From Pseudoips prasinana (Eukaryota; Arthropoda; Insecta; Lepidoptera; Nolidae): DNA of 64,000 nucleotides. The stretch is from contig OX621260.1 of assembly GCA_951640165.1 (NCBI GenBank), positions 18,122,001-18,186,000 of the forward strand, given 5' to 3'. The notes beneath the pieces are model-generated. The model had not been told where the DNA came from, did not search any database, and saw only the letters and a list, made by a program, of their open reading frames with translations. Position numbers and translations under genes: made by a program. Positions 52,035 through 62,974 of this stretch are shown here, in pieces (within the stretch, counting starts at the first letter, position 1; each line of letters opens with the position of its first letter).

Positions 52035-52200
52035 ACAATGAACATGTCTGCTTGTCCTGAGTCTGTAATTATCTATATAAGTATGTATTTACAAAAGAAA
52101 AGTAGTATATCAGTTATCTGGTTTCCATAGCAAAAGCTCTGCTTAGTGTGGGATTAGATGGCCGTGTGGAAATAATGTTCCAGGATATATATATTATATG
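52035..52200 (+). mobile_element. SINE family A, 3' two thirds
   Basis: AACATGTCTGCTTGTCCTGA to GTTCCAGGATATATATATT. Confidence 0.8.
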
Positions 52201-52212
52201 TTTGTTATTTAA

Positions 52213-52576
52213 GAGGCCTATTACAGTCCACTAGCGCCGCCAATAGAAAAAATGTCATAACTCGTAAACAGAATCAAAAATACAAAATGTGGTCTATTAT
52301 TACTGTAGAAAAGGCAATAACGTAATTTTATAACACATTGTCAACACTTGAAATATAGCTGTTTAGCTAAATCGTGCATTTGTAACAAAAACGGCCGTTT
52401 ATGTTTTGAATGCAAGATTTAGCTAAACAGCTATATTTCAAGTGTTGATAAGGTGTTATAAAATTACGTTATTGCCTTTTCTACAGTAATAATAGACCAC
52501 ATTTTGTATTTTTGATTCTGTTTACGAGTTATGACATTTTTTCGATTGGCGGCGCTAGTGGACTGTAATAGGCCTC
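52213..52576. mobile_element. Fold-back MITE flanked by TTAA, 364 bp
   Basis: GAGGCCTATTACAGTCCACT is mirrored at the right end AGTGGACTGTAATAGGCCTC. The arms are about 170 bases with few mismatches, leaving a loop of some 20-30 bases around AACAAAAACGGCCG. TTAA at 52209-52212 and 52577-52580. TTAA target use is typical of piggyBac-type elements; no ORF. Confidence 0.9.
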
Positions 52577-52580
52577 TTAA

Positions 52581-52925
52581 TGCCGCGTTGCAAATAAAAA
52601 TGGGCATAAGAAAATCTTTGGGAACCTTTGTTATCTCTGTAGGTTTACTTATTAGTTAAGAACCAAAGTCAGAACCTTGGCATATTGAATAATAATTATG
52701 AACTTGGTATTGTAAATCTAGCCCTTGCCTTGGAGTCGACTCTGCCTACCCACCTGCGTCATGCTAGTTCAAACGTTAAACTACTTGATAGAACTGCGTT
52801 TGTAAAATGATAACGTAAGTGCAGTGAGCGTTGCATAAGGGAGTCACGTTGCAGGTGGGCGCGTCAAGCATCAAGGTTTTCATAGCTTGTCTCTATGGCA
52901 ATTGGAATAGTATGTTTCCAAAGCA
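52581..52925. other. No recognised feature
   Basis: No gene or repeat border supported. Confidence 0.3.
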
Positions 52926-53094
52926 TAGGACAGATATTTGTGTGCATGGTCTGTTTGTCCTGAGTCTGGGTGTAATTATCTATATAAGTATGTATTTACA
53001 AAAGAGTTATCTTGTTTCGAGCTTGTACTATTACAAGCTCTGCTTTATTTCGGATCAGATGGCTGTGTGTAAATAATTTCCCAGGATATTATTA
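52926..53094 (+). mobile_element. SINE family A, 5'-truncated
   Basis: ACAGATATTTGTGTGCATGG to TTCCCAGGATATTATTATTA. Confidence 0.8.
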
Positions 53095-53310
53095 TTATCC
53101 ATCCAAAAGTTGTCTGGAAGAAATCGCTTTATGCGAAAAGACCGCCCATTGTACAAGATTGTATTATTTTTGTCCAATTTTTTTTATCCTGTTTGAGTAC
53201 ATACTCATTGTTACCTCTCATTGTATGGAAATCCTATACAACCCAAGACCAGCTTATACTGGAAATGTATAGCTTGATATGTAGCCGTGTGTACAATAAA
53301 AAGTATTGTA
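53095..53310 (+). mobile_element. LINE 3' end (TACAATAAARAGTATT family)
   Basis: CCAAAAGTTGTCTGGAAGAA to GTGTGTACAATAAAAAGTAT. Follows the SINE directly. Confidence 0.65.
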
Positions 53311-53544
53311 TCTATCTATTTTAATACGCTTGACAATTACAAAATTACAAAAACTCGATCCAATAACTTGTACAATTGGATACTCATTTTGTAAAAAATA
53401 AAAACCAGCTAAGAATGAGTCGTGGCTGACTCGCAAGTAAGAAAAAGTTGTGTATATGTTTGATAAATTTGTTGATCGCTAATGCACTACATCAGTAATC
53501 GCAATATTTGTCTTAATACACTTAATACAGTATATGGCACTTAA

Positions 53545-53741
53545 TCCTACTAATATAATATTATAATTGCGAAAGTTTGTAAGTATGGATCTATGATATA
53601 GCTTATATGTGTTATTCGGATACATATCCGAATAACACATAGTCCATAATTTATAATGTTATGTTATATGTGTGACATTGTCCCTACAGATATATATATA
53701 TGTATATGTTAATAACGGAGAAAACCGCGGTGCACAGTTAG
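53545..53741 (+). mobile_element. Short Helitron with an internal palindrome
   Basis: TCCTACTAATATAATATTAT to AAACCGCGGTGCACAGTTAG. GTGTTATTCGGATA and TATCCGAATAACAC (about 53608-53637) form a near-perfect palindrome, so an internal segment is inverted next to itself. Confidence 0.72.
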
Positions 53742-54310
53742 AAACTTAATATACCTTCATAAAATATATTCGAAGAGGAGATACAACCGATAGCAAATGA
53801 ATTCATCTATTTATGTATTTATTCAGGTCAGAAGTACCCTAAACCAGAGAGTATGTATTAAGAATATAATGGCAGTAACGAGGCAAAATAGGTGTGCAAA
53901 GCTCGTGACAAATGGAATTTGTCTCTGCCAACCCCTTGGTAAACAGGCGTGAGTCTATGATGTAGTTATACATTTAATTTTAAGTACAAACAAGTTAATA
54001 CGTTCTGTGAATTCATGTATAATTTTAGTTATATAGCTTATTTCTCAAAGTTATTGTCGGAATGATTATTTAAGGACTTCGAGTACTGAACCCTAATAAT
54101 CTGGTAACGAGCTAAAGTTGTCATTCCGGCCCATTAATTGAATAGTCTAACAAGTCAGCCGGGAAAAGGTATGGGCAGTTAACAAGGCTTAATTGGCCTA
54201 CACCACCTTTAACTAACACACTTATAACTTAGGCAAGATATGTCTTTTTTGTTTGTACTGACTCTATCCCTTACAAATGGTTGTGCACCACACAGCTGTT
54301 ATAAACTGAG
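53742..54310. other. Spacer with small repeat traces
   Basis: GGTGTGCAAAGCTCGTGACA resembles 41042. No gene. Confidence 0.35.
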
Positions 54311-54490
54311 TGACTGCTCGGTGATCTAGCGGTAGTGTGTTCAACCGTAGATAATGAGGTGCCGGGTTCGAATCCCGGGTCGGATCATAAAGTAATTCAA
54401 AGATTTTCCTGTTGAGAAAATTTCTCAGTATCAGCCTGAAGTCTGGGAGGAGGCGGTATTAACACCCCCGTTCCTCGAAGAGCACGTAAA
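54311..54490 (+). mobile_element. SINE family B, 5' half
   Basis: tRNA-like head GGTGATCTAGCGGTAGTGTG (box A region), box B GGTTCGAATCC (54365-54375), body TTCCTCGAAGAGCACGTAAA. Confidence 0.82.
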
Positions 54491-54514
54491 TCGAACTCAC
54501 TACTTCTGTCTTAG

Positions 54515-54690
54515 CAGTCCGAGTCACTAACATGCTAACCTGCCGTGGACTTCTCGCGCCTAATGGGGGAGCTCCGGGAACGAGGGTATGCTCAATGCTG
54601 CTCCGGTGCCCCCCTTTTGCGCAGTATCCCAGATGTTTGGGACACGCACACTGGGAGGGTATTGAGTTATCCTCCCCAATCGCAGGCTCC
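54515..54690 (-). mobile_element. Repeat H copy
   Basis: CTAACCTGCCGTGGACTTCT, CGCGCCTAATGGGGGAGCTC, ACACTGGGAGGGTATTGA; matches 7960-8225. Confidence 0.55.
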
Positions 54691-54699
54691 GGCCAGTCT

Positions 54700-55784
54700 G
54701 GCACAGCGACAGAGACCAACATGCCAATCTATCCAACGTATCAACCAACATAACAATCATATTTAAATCAGTTGAGTTGCGGCCACAATCCTCTACGATG
54801 CGCCATATTAAATTAACAACACGTTTCCATATTATTCGAGACTCAAATTCTTAGCCAGTTATTTCCATTTGTTTATTTATTTGAGCCGAGAGAGGAGGAA
54901 TGAGTATATACATTTGCAAGGATTTATTTTAAGTCCTTGATGCGATTCAATTTGGTTTTGTCCAGAGGGTGGTGCGCCGGCGCCGATCTAACATTAGCCC
55001 GGCCTACATTCCGCAGGCTCGTATAGCGATTAGTGTGACCCGATTTCGACACGATTCCCGTGCGAGATCACTGGTAGGCCAATTCCTTACAGTTGCAATT
55101 GCCAAAGCAGAACGCAATTATGTCGATACAAATACATGCCAATAAGTATTGCTAGTAAGTACATGTTCGTACTATTGCCAATAGCAACAACGTAGATTAT
55201 ACAGAGGTACAATCTGTTAGAATATAATAATTGCGTCGATGATGCATTGACGTTTCAATAATTACGGTTTTTTTTATTACCGTCCCTTGAATTCTGCTAG
55301 CACTTTAATTTTGCGGTAAGTGCAAACATAAAAATGTCATTTAATTAAAGATTTGTCCATATAAAATGACAATTTCATAGGACGTAATGTTATAACATAG
55401 AACTCATGTAATGTTCTACCTAATATGACTACAAGATAAAAGCTACCCCATAGCATTAACCGCTACCCATTTTATGTGTTAATGCTGTGGAGATGCTTGA
55501 TAGGGTCGATCGGTCGATCTTTTAGGGATGTTTGTTGTAACTGTTACGATCTAATTTTCACAAAGAGTCACGTATTTCGTTTATATTGTGTCTATCTATA
55601 GATTACATAACTCTCTACCTTCCTGCTAATGAACAACACATTGATCACATCTGGCCTTTATTAAGTGGTTATTATATCACTAATTAGCGGGTAATGATGT
55701 TGCGGTGACTGTCTATTTGCCAGACTAGTTATAGTACGGTCACGGTCAGTACCAGGCCCGCAGACCGCGAGAAGATATTATACT
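54700..55784. other. Long stretch without recognised repeat or gene
   Basis: GC-richer part near 54960-55080 (GGTGGTGCGCCGGCGCCGAT, ACGATTCCCGTGCGAGATCA). A CCATAGCATTAAC..GTTAATGCTGTGG hairpin lies at 55450-55490. No coding or RNA feature could be supported. Confidence 0.4.
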
Positions 55785-56290
55785 TGACGGGCCTGTTGGC
55801 GTTGTTGGTAGATACGCTGCCTTTCACGCCGCAGGGGCTCTACCGGCTAAGTCGCCGAACATCGTTTTCGTGTATGGCGTTCAAATAAATAAAGGTTAAA
55901 ATTGTTAAAAATGACTTAATCAATCATAAAATCGGCTTCCATGACCACATGTGACATAATAAATGGCCCGGAATCGATTGTCAACGTTGAAGCCGATTTT
56001 ATGATTGATTAAGTCATTTTTAACCTTTATTTATTTGAACGCCATTCACGAAAACGATGTTCGGCCGGTAGGGCCCCTGGTCCTGGGTTCGATTCCCACA
56101 CGGGACAAATATTTGTGTGCATATACATGTCTGTCCTGAGTCTGGGTGTAAATTATCTATATAAGTATGTATTTACAAAATAAAAATAGTATAAATGTAG
56201 TATCTCATTTATCTGGTTTCCATAGTACGAGCTGCTTAGTTTGGGATCAGATGGCCATGTGTGAATAATGTCCCAGGATATTATTATATC
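55785..56290 (+). mobile_element. SINE family A split by a fold-back element
   Basis: Head to GCCTTTCACGCCGCA at 55833. It resumes at about 56078 with TGGTCCTGGGTTCGATTCCC (box B) to CCCAGGATATTATT. Confidence 0.85.
55834..56077. mobile_element. Fold-back MITE with GGGGCYCTACCGGC termini, 244 bp
   Basis: The arms run from GGGGCTCTACCGGC inward through CGAACATCGTTTTCGTG and ATGACTTAATCAATCATAAA to GGCTTC, mirrored to 56077. It cuts the SINE between boxes A and B. A decayed relative lies at 58565-58861. Confidence 0.85.
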
Positions 56291-56639
56291 AACACACGCG
56301 CTGATGCACTCTTCACTAGCCAGCGTGTTACACTTGCCAATACAATTGTCGTGTTACATCGTACATTTATAAGTGACATGCGTCAAAGTAATTGTGTAGG
56401 CATTAGTAGACACAGTTATCGGGAAACCCATTGACAATGAAAACATGTTACACCAGTTTACATACATTTTCCGTAAATGATCTCCGATTTAAGATCTATC
56501 TAACTTTATTCTAAGAGATTTATGTCTAAGACAATATAATATGAATATAACAAAGGAATAGCAATATTGATACGTAAGCATTTAATTGGCTCTGGCGTCT
56601 CGCGACACAGAATAAATTATAGTGAGATATGAATCAAAG
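56291..56639. other. No recognised feature
   Basis: No gene or repeat border supported. Confidence 0.3.
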
Positions 56640-56830
56640 AATTGTCAGCCAACTTAGCCCTAAGAATTGCCAAGCTGAAGTGGCAGTGGGCGCGGCACAT
56701 AGCATCGGATATATGGACCGACGAGCTTCCAAGGGCCACGAGAACCGGCTTGATGCAGGCAGCATGCAGCCATTGTGGAGATCTTTGGGGGATGCCTTTG
56801 TCCAGCAGTGGACGTCTTTCGGCTGATAAG
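56640..56830 (+). pseudogene. RTE reverse-transcriptase C-terminal remnant
   Basis: RIAKLKWQWARHIA..W (frame from about 56663) is the block near the end of lepidopteran RTE RT proteins. Further on, CTTTGTCCAGCAGTGGACGT encodes FVQQWTSFG in another frame, so at least one frameshift separates the two. No catalytic motif remains. Confidence 0.75.
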
Positions 56831-57109
56831 ATAAAGTATGAGCAGGATTAACCATTTGGTTGGTTCAGATTCGGCTCCAAAGAGCAATTTGTTTTGAGCT
56901 TAATCTCTTCGCAAAAATCCAGCGGCTGTCAAGTTCCTCATAAGATCAACGGTCCATCTTGTGGTCAAATGTAACTACAGCAATATCGATGTACAGATAA
57001 GAAAGGGGTCTTTTCTAATACAAGTTACACATAACTTAAAAGAAGAGACCCACACATTCTAACAACTACGTGTAGTAAATAAAGGCATCTTAGATTTTGA
57101 TTTTTGTGG

Positions 57110-57200
57110 TGGGCCTACTGCTCACGTCCGTTCTACGAGCCAAAGTAACCGACATAGCGCGAAGACATGCCAAGTTGAAGTGGGCAGGGACATAGCTCGT
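57110..57200 (+). pseudogene. Short RTE reverse-transcriptase remnant
   Basis: AKVTDIARRHAKLKWAG, the same block as 56663, from a different copy. Confidence 0.55.
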
Positions 57201-57542
57201 AAAATTTCACATAAACAATAAATATCACCATCTAATAAAAAAGGTTTCGTTTCGTTAAGTTCCTAACATGTTGTACACAGGTGTTAAAGAACACTACCTG
57301 CGTTTGTAAAGATCCTTCCTCTTTTATATATTATGTATGTATTTTGTTAGTTTATATATTATACACTGTATTGTATTTTATAGAATGTATATATTATGTA
57401 ATGTTTATGTATGTATTTATGTTTATCATATATGTAGTCATAGGTACCATGTATTTGGTATACCCCTTTACACTTTTATACACATTTTTTTTCTTTTTTT
57501 TTTTTTTTTTAAATGTTATTTATCCACTACTTCATTTGTTAC
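57201..57542. other. Low-complexity AT/T-rich sequence
   Basis: The open frames here reflect T-rich composition, not a gene. A T-run lies at 57485-57510. Confidence 0.5.
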
Positions 57543-57716
57543 ACACCCACTTTTTAAAACAATTACAGCTCCTATCCATCCAAAGGTTGTCTGGAAGAAA
57601 TCGCTTAATGCGATAAGACCGCCCATTGTACTAAATATTTTATTATTTTTTTTTTGTCCTACCTATTTTTCCTGCTTGTGTGTACAATAAAGAGTATTCT
57701 ATTCTATTCTATTCTA
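57543..57716 (+). mobile_element. LINE 3' end with (TTCTA)n tail
   Basis: CCAAAGGTTGTCTGGAAGAA, TGCGATAAGACCGCCCATTG, TGTACAATAAAGAGTATTCT then ATTCTATTCTATTCTA. Best copy of the family also at 47848 and 53095. Confidence 0.75.
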
Positions 57717-57989
57717 CACTGTATTCTTCATACAAACGAACTTACAATTAAAATGGCGACCATTCCGTATGTTCTGTGCACGTGGCTAATATAGTGTCGC
57801 CCTTGGGACGGTGCGCACAGTGCGTGTCGCATTGTGTAGCGATCTATTGTGCACCTGGGTTCAAACAAAGCGGGGTAACCTAATGCGTGGACTGCCACAA
57901 CATAGAACTGAACCAGCAGGATTTTCAATGACGTCAGTACACAGGTCACACTCGTTGTTCACAAATACGATGAAATTAAATGAAACTAA
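57717..57989. other. No recognised feature
   Basis: No gene or repeat border supported. Confidence 0.3.
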
Positions 57990-58159
57990 ATGTGCCCCGC
58001 GGTTTTACCAGCATTAAACTTTATAAATTATAGCTTATGTTTGTATCCAGGGTGTGAGCTAACTCCATACCAGATTTTATTACAATTGCTCTAGCCGTTT
58101 GGACGTGAAGAAGTAACAAACACACACTCACAAACTTTCGCATTTATAATTTAGTAGGA
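57990..58159 (-). mobile_element. Short Helitron, minus strand, 3' end truncated
   Basis: GTGCCCCGCGGTTTTACCAG (terminal CTAG lost) to TTTCGCATTTATAATTTAG then TAGGA. Confidence 0.82.
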
Positions 58160-58374
58160 TTTATTCAGCACTTGGGTATTAACATACGCTTGTACCTACT
58201 TGTCAAGTTCACAACTCAGTACATAAATATAGTCATATACAATATTAAAAGTAACTAGATTTTTGAACTAGTTCGTATTTCAGTCTGTTTTATAACATAA
58301 AATGTTGAGAAATCCTTAAATAAATAACAAGTTACTTAGCTAGGATTCTTTAAATTACTACTTTTAAGTAATAT

Positions 58375-58465
58375 ATCACTTATCTGGTTTCCATAGTATA
58401 AGCTCTGCTCAACTTGGGATCAGATGACCGTGTGTGAATGATTTCCTAAGATATTATTATTATAT
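58375..58465 (+). mobile_element. SINE family A 3' end
   Basis: ATCTGGTTTCCATAGTATAA to TTTCCTAAGATATTATTATT. Confidence 0.75.
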
Positions 58466-58564
58466 TAAAAATTCAAGACTTCGAACAGTTGGTGAACGCA
58501 GAAGGCTCTCAACCAGTAGTTTAACTTAAGCGACAAATTCCTAAGGGCACCCGTATGGGGTTAT

Positions 58565-58861
58565 GGGGGTAGCACCGCCTCATTCACCTGCCATTGTGAT
58601 CGTATGCGGCATTCAAATAGATGAAGGTTAAAAATGACTAAACCATTCGTTCAATCTGTTTCCATGAGCACATTTAACGTCATAAATGGTCCGAAATCGA
58701 TTTTCAAATAGATAAAGGTTAAAAATGACTAAATAATTCATTCAATCGGCTTCCACGAGCACATGTGACGTCATAAATAGTCCGGAATCGATTTTCAACG
58801 TTGAAGCCGATTGATATTTGAACGCCGATCACGATGATCGGCGAATTAGGCGGTAGCCCCC
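58565..58861. mobile_element. Relative of the 55834 fold-back element with internal duplication
   Basis: GGGGTAGCACCGCC..GGCGGTAGCCCCC outer repeat. About 93 bases (ATAAAGGTTAAAAATGACTA..) occur twice in tandem at about 58611-58704 and 58705-58800. Confidence 0.65.
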
Positions 58862-59150
58862 CTGACCATAGCCTATCTCAGATGAGAAGAAAACACTTAT
58901 AATTCTTATTTAAAGTTCTATTAGAAACTGCTTTATTCTAAAACGCCTGATTTATAAAGTTTGTCTATCACGCTGTAAGGGGCCTCCGTGAATTTAAAAT
59001 ATATACAAGGCCAGCGACTGCTACATAAGGCACAAAAAATATTATAATAATAAAATAACGAGATCAGAAATCTCGAGTAGGTACACAATGGTCTGGCTAG
59101 TGAACAGTCAACAACAGAAATAAGAATGTAGGGCTTGCAAGCACGCCATT
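58862..59150. other. No recognised feature
   Basis: No gene or repeat border supported. Confidence 0.3.
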
Positions 59151-59293
59151 ATTTTCTACTCGCATTTGACCCACGTGTACAGTGGAAAGCTTCTATTTCG
59201 CTTCTGTATTTCGTTTCCTGTTTTGGTTCAGGTTATAATTAAGTTTTAAGTGGCTTTTCTCTGTGAGACGTGGGTCAAATGTGAGTAGAAAAT
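59151..59293. mobile_element. Small MITE with ATTTTCTACTCGCATTTGAC termini, 143 bp
   Basis: Left ATTTTCTACTCGCATTTGAC plus CCACGT is inverted at 59268-59293 with one mismatch. No clear target duplication. Confidence 0.75.
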
Positions 59294-59511
59294 CTCAATA
59301 TAAGAACTTGTTAGGTACAACTTTTTCCTCGATGACAGAAGCCATATTTTTTTTTCAGTTAACTAGTCATACAAGACAATAAACTTGTTACAGTATTCAG
59401 GATCTCCCATTGGAAAAGTTTCAAAGACAGCACTGCTTAAACATGGTACTATTCAGTGCAATAATGCCTAGTTGACAAGCCAAAGTAAGCAAATTAATTC
59501 ATGACTCTTTT

Positions 59512-59760
59512 CATCATCATCATCATGATAACAGCCTAAATACGTCCACCGCTGGACAAATTGCTCCCCCCCCCCCCAATATTTTCAATAATGCCGGTCC
59601 TGCGCTACCTGCTTCTAGTAACCCTCACAAGACCATCAGTCCATCTTATAGGCGGCCTGTCCACGCCGCGCGTTCGTGGTCGCCACTAGAGAACAATTCA
59701 GCTCATAGCCTGGTGTCAGAACCGCTCAAGCCACTCAGTATGCTCTGACATTGCTTAACG
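59512..59760 (-). pseudogene. RTE LINE 3' end, minus strand
   Basis: ATCATCATCATCATG, GTCCACCGCTGGACAAATTG, a C-run, and TTCGTGGTCGCCACTAGAGA, the complement of the RTE RT C-terminal region. Confidence 0.65.
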
Positions 59761-59929
59761 ACTGTTGTCTAAACACTACACCCGGGACTGACAGCGCAAC
59801 TCGCTCCGAAGCACGGAGACGTTCACCAATTAAACCATTTTGGCGATCACCTCGGGTCTGATCGCGTGCCTTGATGGGTAACCTAGCCGGTCGCTTACAG
59901 ACCGGTGAGAGCAACTGGCTATTCGTTAT

Positions 59930-60120
59930 CATCATCATATCAGCCGAAAGACAAAAGTCTCCCCCAAAGATCTCCAAAATTGCCGGTCTTGCGACATCCG
60001 CTTCCCGGGACTTTCAGCGACCTTCACAAGATCATCTGCCCATCTTGTAGGGCTAGGGCCTACCCAAGCTGCGTCGTCCCGTTCGTGGTCGCCACTCGAG
60101 AACCTTTCTGCCCTGCCCAT
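59930..60120 (-). pseudogene. RTE reverse-transcriptase C-terminus, minus strand
   Basis: The minus-strand frame reads SPTRWADDLVKVAESPGKR..QDRQFWRSLGETFV. TRWxDDLVKVA and WRSLGE are the last conserved blocks of lepidopteran RTE RT proteins. The final VQQW is lost. Confidence 0.8.
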
Positions 60121-60130
60121 GGATGGATAT

Positions 60131-60889
60131 GCATTTAATGACTGATCTATAAAGTCTTCTGCAACGAGCTAAGAATTTTCCAAAGAATTTTTTACAATTA
60201 TGTCAGCCATGATGACTTCATTGTGTTGCCGACTGTATTTACTTAAAAGGTACAATTAATGGTAAAATATGAAGCAAGTAATTGCTGGAATCATTAGCAG
60301 TCGAGATTTATATCCGTATGTAGCACAATATACGGTTACTTTGTTCTCATCAACTTTGCACTGGCATAATTGCCAGTCACCTGCCTCGACGAGTATCACA
60401 ATGACCTCCTATACTAGATTAGTCACTTTATTTACGCGAGGGCTTGTTTGTGCGGCTGTTTAATTTATAAGGGGTGAGTAATCAGATTGTTCCCTCTAGT
60501 TCTATTAAAAAGTCCCACAATAGAAGGGCTGAGAATTTTTTTTCTCACGATATGCGTGACAACACAAAAATCAATATATTTAAAAGTGGATTTTTTGTGT
60601 AAATAAATCTGTTTCTGGCACTCATCGGCCGCTACCACAGGACGCTCGATTCGTTCGCTCGGCTCGAGCGTTGTATTGTCGCAGTCCTTACCTAACCTAC
60701 TTTTCTAGTAGCGAAATACATTAAACACATTAACAGCTTAATGTTCCCAGCAAAGATATGCTCCGTTTCTAAGATTCTTCGGTGCGGGTATGGAAACCAC
60801 CACCTTCTGGGCAAAAACACCCGACCAAACGCCTTACTTCTCTCGGACACAGAGTCTGTCTTACCACTACATACTGCGCAATTCATTAC
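60131..60889. other. No recognised feature
   Basis: No gene or repeat border supported. CTCGATTCGTTCGCTCGGCTC near 60645 is a local self-complementary stretch. Confidence 0.35.
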
Positions 60890-61030
60890 CATCATATCAG
60901 CCAAAAGACGTCCACAGCTAGACAAAGGCCACCCCCAAAATCTCTACCCCCATCCAGCGGCCTCCAGCGACCCTCACCAGATCATTGCTCCATCTTGTAG
61001 TGGCCTGCCCACCAACCGGAAGACGATAAT
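60890..61030 (-). pseudogene. Third RTE 3' end, minus strand
   Basis: ATCATATCAGCCAAAAGACG, GTCCACAGCTAGACAAAGGC and CCTCACCAGATCATTGCTCC match the two preceding fragments in order. Confidence 0.65.
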
Positions 61031-61844
61031 GATGATGACGACAATACTGCGCAATTGTTTCGAATAAAATAAAAGTGCGATATCATTTTCAACTGGCAGA
61101 TAAGTGGAAGTAAACAAGGAGTTGCTCCGACGAGTGAAAAGAAAGTTACGACGGACCACGATCATTATCTTGTAAGTTGAAATAGAAAGGAAACATATTT
61201 CTTAATGCGAATAGAGTAATACGTGTACTTTTCGAATAAGTTGCACGTTGTAAGTACGTGTGTAATATAACCTAGATAAAGTCAGCTCTAAACCGGAATA
61301 TCTGAACAGCTGCCTAGTTAGACACACGCTTGGCAAGCTACAACAGAACAGAGTATACCGTACTGACTATATAGATAGGGTTGTCAATTGCCATTCGCCC
61401 CGTATATACAGGACTGTCACCGTGTTTAAGTATCACGTCCCGTATTGTTACTTGTCCCGTTTATCAATATTTCAATATAAAGTAAAATCTTCGACAAAAT
61501 ATGACAGTGCGAAGAAACAGGAACCTCTTCCTGGTGGTTCATCTCAACAGTAATTGAACTGGTTTTCGATAAATTTATCATGATTGGAGTGAATTGTTTT
61601 TGCTGTCGTTGTCTTCCATTGTTTGTTTATTATAATAAATCGTTACTCCCCTTTATTTATAATTTTGTTTATTATTTGCCACTAGGTAATAAGTCCCGTA
61701 TAACTTCTCAACAAGAATGGCAACCCTATTATAGAGCAAGCAACACGATTGACGTCGCGACAAAGCTAACTTAAGTGTATTTTTTGTATTCTATTCAAAG
61801 CAAACATTGCTCTTAGAATCATATCTTTTGTATTTGTTCTTCTA
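61031..61844. other. AT-rich sequence without recognised feature
   Basis: No gene or repeat border supported. Confidence 0.35.
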
Positions 61845-61939
61845 AGCCAGAGGCCATGGGTTCGATTCCCACCCAGGACAAATCTTTGTGTGATGAGCCT
61901 GATTATTTGTACTGACTGTGTCTGGGTGTAATTAATCTA
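61845..61939 (+). mobile_element. SINE family F fragment
   Basis: GGTTCGATTCCCACCCAGGA (box B) to CTGGGTGTAATTAATCTA, cut off by the MITE that follows. Confidence 0.75.
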
Positions 61940-62328
61940 CAACATGTAACGTAATTAACGCACACACTCAAACACCCCAATTAGAATATTATGTTGTAAT
62001 CATAATACATGCACTGATTTTTTTATTTAACATGTATATGCATTGTTATTTACTAAATTAGTTTCTTAGAAATAAAGTTTATTTTTCTTTATTTTGTATT
62101 GAATGATGGTCTTTGTATGAATACAAATAAAACTGCGATTTTAAAAGTCTTATTGTCTTACGGTCCATTTCAATTTGTTTTGACTCTGCAGGGTTAATAT
62201 GACAATTATTTCCGTAGTTTTCATTATTTTGGAATAAATATACCTATATCAAAAATGGTATAAATCAATTCAGTTAACGATTCTGAATAGACTATTTTCC
62301 GGATGTGCGTTAATTAAGTTACATGTTG
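61940..62328 (+). mobile_element. MITE with CAACATGTAACGTAATTAAC termini, 389 bp
   Basis: Right end TTAATTAAGTTACATGTTG is the inverse of the left. TA on both sides. Aligns with 19821-20216 in reverse. Confidence 0.85.
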
Positions 62329-62382
62329 TATAGAGGTGACTTGACTGATAATGAGTTCAGATACTGGAGCAATGACTTTACA

Positions 62383-62545
62383 TCATGCTCTCCCTCCGAG
62401 GCTAGGGGTTGTATGTAACACCACCAATATCCAGACTCCAAGCTGATATTGATAATTTTGTAACAAGAGATCCTAATATCACTTTTTTGGTTGGCTTCAC
62501 CCAGGATTTTAACCCATATGCTACCACTAGAGCCACGATGCAGTA
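62383..62545 (-). mobile_element. SINE family B fragment, minus strand
   Basis: CTCTCCCTCCGAGGCTAGGG to CAGGATTTTAACCCATATGC and TACCACTAGAGCC (head complement). Confidence 0.65.
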
Positions 62546-62970
62546 ACCTGAATAACACAAAATTATTTCTAACTTTCACATTTTTTATGCACACAAAAAC
62601 TTTAAGAAAGCTTCTTAAACCAGTTGTGAGTTGTTCACACTGTACTCTATAAAAGAGAGCAGTCACTCACTGTACTCTATAAAAGGAAGTTATGTAATGT
62701 TAACTCTTAATTGGTCATAGGCATGTTCATAATTCATTGTTATTAGCTCTTATTAGGACACAATAGAGTTTAAAATGAGGTAGTAATTATGACACCATTT
62801 AGATATGGGTTTAAGTGAGCCCAATATAGGGGTAGATTGACACTTATGACTGTACTTTATAAAGGACATATTATATTAGCTAAAACAAAGGTAGTGTTTG
62901 AATTTTACTAGCATTATTCGCAATGCAAAGCATTTATCTAATCTCAAAAATGGGAAATCATACATTTAAT
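62546..62970. other. AT-rich sequence without recognised feature
   Basis: TACTCTATAAAAG occurs twice near 62642-62685. No gene. Confidence 0.35.
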
Positions 62971-62974
62971 CGTC

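Noticed and set aside
54459..54766. Overlapping 66-87 codon frames on both strands
   Set aside because: They lie in SINE B and repeat H sequence shared with non-coding copies.
57281..57690. Two overlapping 110-117 codon plus-strand frames
   Set aside because: They follow T-rich low-complexity DNA and run into a LINE 3' end; membrane-like composition is a by-product.
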